From Gillisella taibaishanensis (GTDB taxonomy: Bacteria; Pseudomonadota; Alphaproteobacteria; Rhizobiales; Rhizobiaceae): 64,000 bases of DNA. Of this stretch, positions 63,513 through 64,000 are shown one piece after another; position 1 is the stretch's first letter, and each line of letters begins with the position of its first letter. A program made the position numbers and the translations under genes. The notes beneath the pieces are model-generated. The model saw only the letters and a list, made by a program, of their open reading frames with translations, was not told where the DNA came from and ran no database searches. The stretch spans positions 248,001-312,000 of the forward strand of contig NZ_MKIN01000021.1 in assembly GCF_001938985.1 (NCBI RefSeq). Direction: 5' to 3'.

Positions 63513-63775
63513 GATCCAAATCCCGCAGTTTCGCGCCCGGCCACCAAGGGGTCCGAACTCTTAAAGGGCGCCAAGTTCGCGACCACGAACTCATGCGACG
63601 CATCAAATGGCTGGGACCTGACGGCCCACCGCCGCAGCAACCGGACGCAAACAAGCCGGCAGATGGTTGAATTCTTGCTAGCGCGCCAAGTCCAGGAGAC
63701 CGGCGCGCACCGGACCATGAGCAAGATCAGCGTGGGCGGACGCGGAGCCAACAGCGCGGAAACATTTCAATCCTA
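63513..63775. other. Divergent intergenic region upstream of the lipid-synthase operon
   Basis: This stretch separates the first synthase-operon gene from the small ORF at the right edge. It contains GCGCCAAGT twice (63569-63577, 63683-63691), each preceded 5-6 bases earlier by CTT, which may be regulator sites. ORFs called across it lack a ribosome site and have no recognisable features. No confident -35/-10 or sigma-54 promoter was found. Confidence 0.4.
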
Positions 63776-63796
63776 CCCTGCCCTTCACGGGCAGGG
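63776..63796 (+). promoter_or_regulatory. Perfect 8-bp hairpin just before small ORF ribosome site
   Basis: CCCTGCCC, loop TTCAC, GGGCAGGG. It ends 3 bases before the purine-rich ribosome site of the 38-codon ORF. It may stabilise the mRNA 5' region or influence initiation; it is not followed by T residues. Confidence 0.55.
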
Positions 63797-63811
63797 AGCA
63801 AGGAGAGAAAG

Positions 63812-63928
63812 ATGACAGCTCAAGCGCAGGATGATGACAAGTCCACCAAAGGACAATCCTCGTTGCCGCCTGACATCAAGCAGTCGCTACCGCCTCTACG
63901 CAAAGAGCCGGATATGACAGGTCTCTGA
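63812..63928 (+). CDS. Small hydrophilic protein, 38 residues, unknown function
   Basis: An ATG with an unusually strong ribosome site (AAGGAGAGAAAG directly upstream) opens a 38-codon frame ending in TGA at 63926. The product is polar and Pro/Lys/Asp-rich (MTAQAQDDDKSTKGQ, then SLPPDIKQSLPPLRKEPD), with SLPP twice. No membrane segment, Cys or known motif is present. The initiation signal is the main reason to believe it. The last 72 bases of the window after it show nothing. Confidence 0.5.
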   Translation: MTAQAQDDDKSTKGQSSLPPDIKQSLPPLRKEPDMTGL

Positions 63929-64000
63929 CATAATTGGCATATCCGACCGTTAGAAGCAGCATCAGCCTTTTTGCCATCGCCCAATTGCGCGTGGTCCTTC

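Noticed and set aside
63486..63815. 109-codon plus-strand ORF in the right intergenic region
   Set aside because: No ribosome-binding site, overlaps the divergent start region, and its product resembles no family.

Overview
The window reads as a chromosomal or large-plasmid segment of a Rhizobiaceae alphaproteobacterium (Rhizobium/Agrobacterium/Neorhizobium type). The grounds are high GC, RIME-like rhizobial intergenic palindromes (451-627, 36191-36374), a density of peptide/amide ABC importers typical of rhizobia, and a biuret hydrolase whose D36/K142/C175 numbering coincides with the Rhizobium leguminosarum enzyme. No rRNA, tRNA, CRISPR array, insertion sequence or integrase was seen. Nearly every base is in a gene, mostly in tightly overlapping operons.

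Region 1 (1-11934) looks like amine or amino-acid catabolism. It holds the 3' end of an aldehyde dehydrogenase, a small membrane protein, an FAD amine oxidoreductase of PuuB type, two HAD type-II dehalogenase-like hydrolases, a GNAT acetyltransferase, a class-III aminotransferase, and a Dpp-type importer whose two ATPases are fused. Region 2 (11909-23371) is a nitrogen-scavenging operon for cyanuric acid, biuret and allophanate. A GntR/FCD regulator is divergent from a BMP-type ABC importer (binding protein, two permeases, ATPase) interleaved with a nitrilase-type formamidase, biuret hydrolase, cyanuric acid hydrolase, a second cysteine hydrolase (possibly for triuret), a cupin and allophanate hydrolase. 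A near-perfect sigma-54 promoter lies directly upstream (12882-12897), which ties the operon to nitrogen control.

Region 3 (23418-31265, minus strand) is a LysR regulator, a second Dpp importer and an amidase-signature amidase. Region 4 (31439-41469, plus strand) is an AmiC/AmiR sensor-antiterminator pair, preceded by a leader RNA with an ANTAR-type hexaloop hairpin and a strong intrinsic terminator. It is followed by a proline-iminopeptidase-like hydrolase, a third Dpp importer and an FmdA-type acetamidase/formamidase. Regions 2-4 together form an amide/peptide nitrogen-acquisition island.

Region 5 (41517-63512, minus strand) is the most unusual part: a roughly 22 kb polyunsaturated-fatty-acid-synthase-like ('secondary lipid') cluster. 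In transcription order it has a DUF2269-like membrane protein, a free-standing acyl carrier protein, an alpha/beta-hydrolase thioesterase, a 2546-residue PfaA-like synthase (KS-AT-5xACP-KR-DH), a 2405-residue PfaC-like synthase (KS-CLF-AT-two double-hotdog DHs, no acyltransferase end domain), a PfaD-type enoyl reductase and two acyl-CoA-dehydrogenase-like genes. The last of these is split by one in-frame TAA. No phosphopantetheinyl transferase is visible, so ACP activation must come from elsewhere. The product cannot be read from sequence; the dehydrogenase pair and discrete ACP suggest something other than a standard marine EPA/DHA pathway.

The right end (63776-63928) carries a hairpin followed by a 38-codon ORF with a very strong ribosome-binding site.
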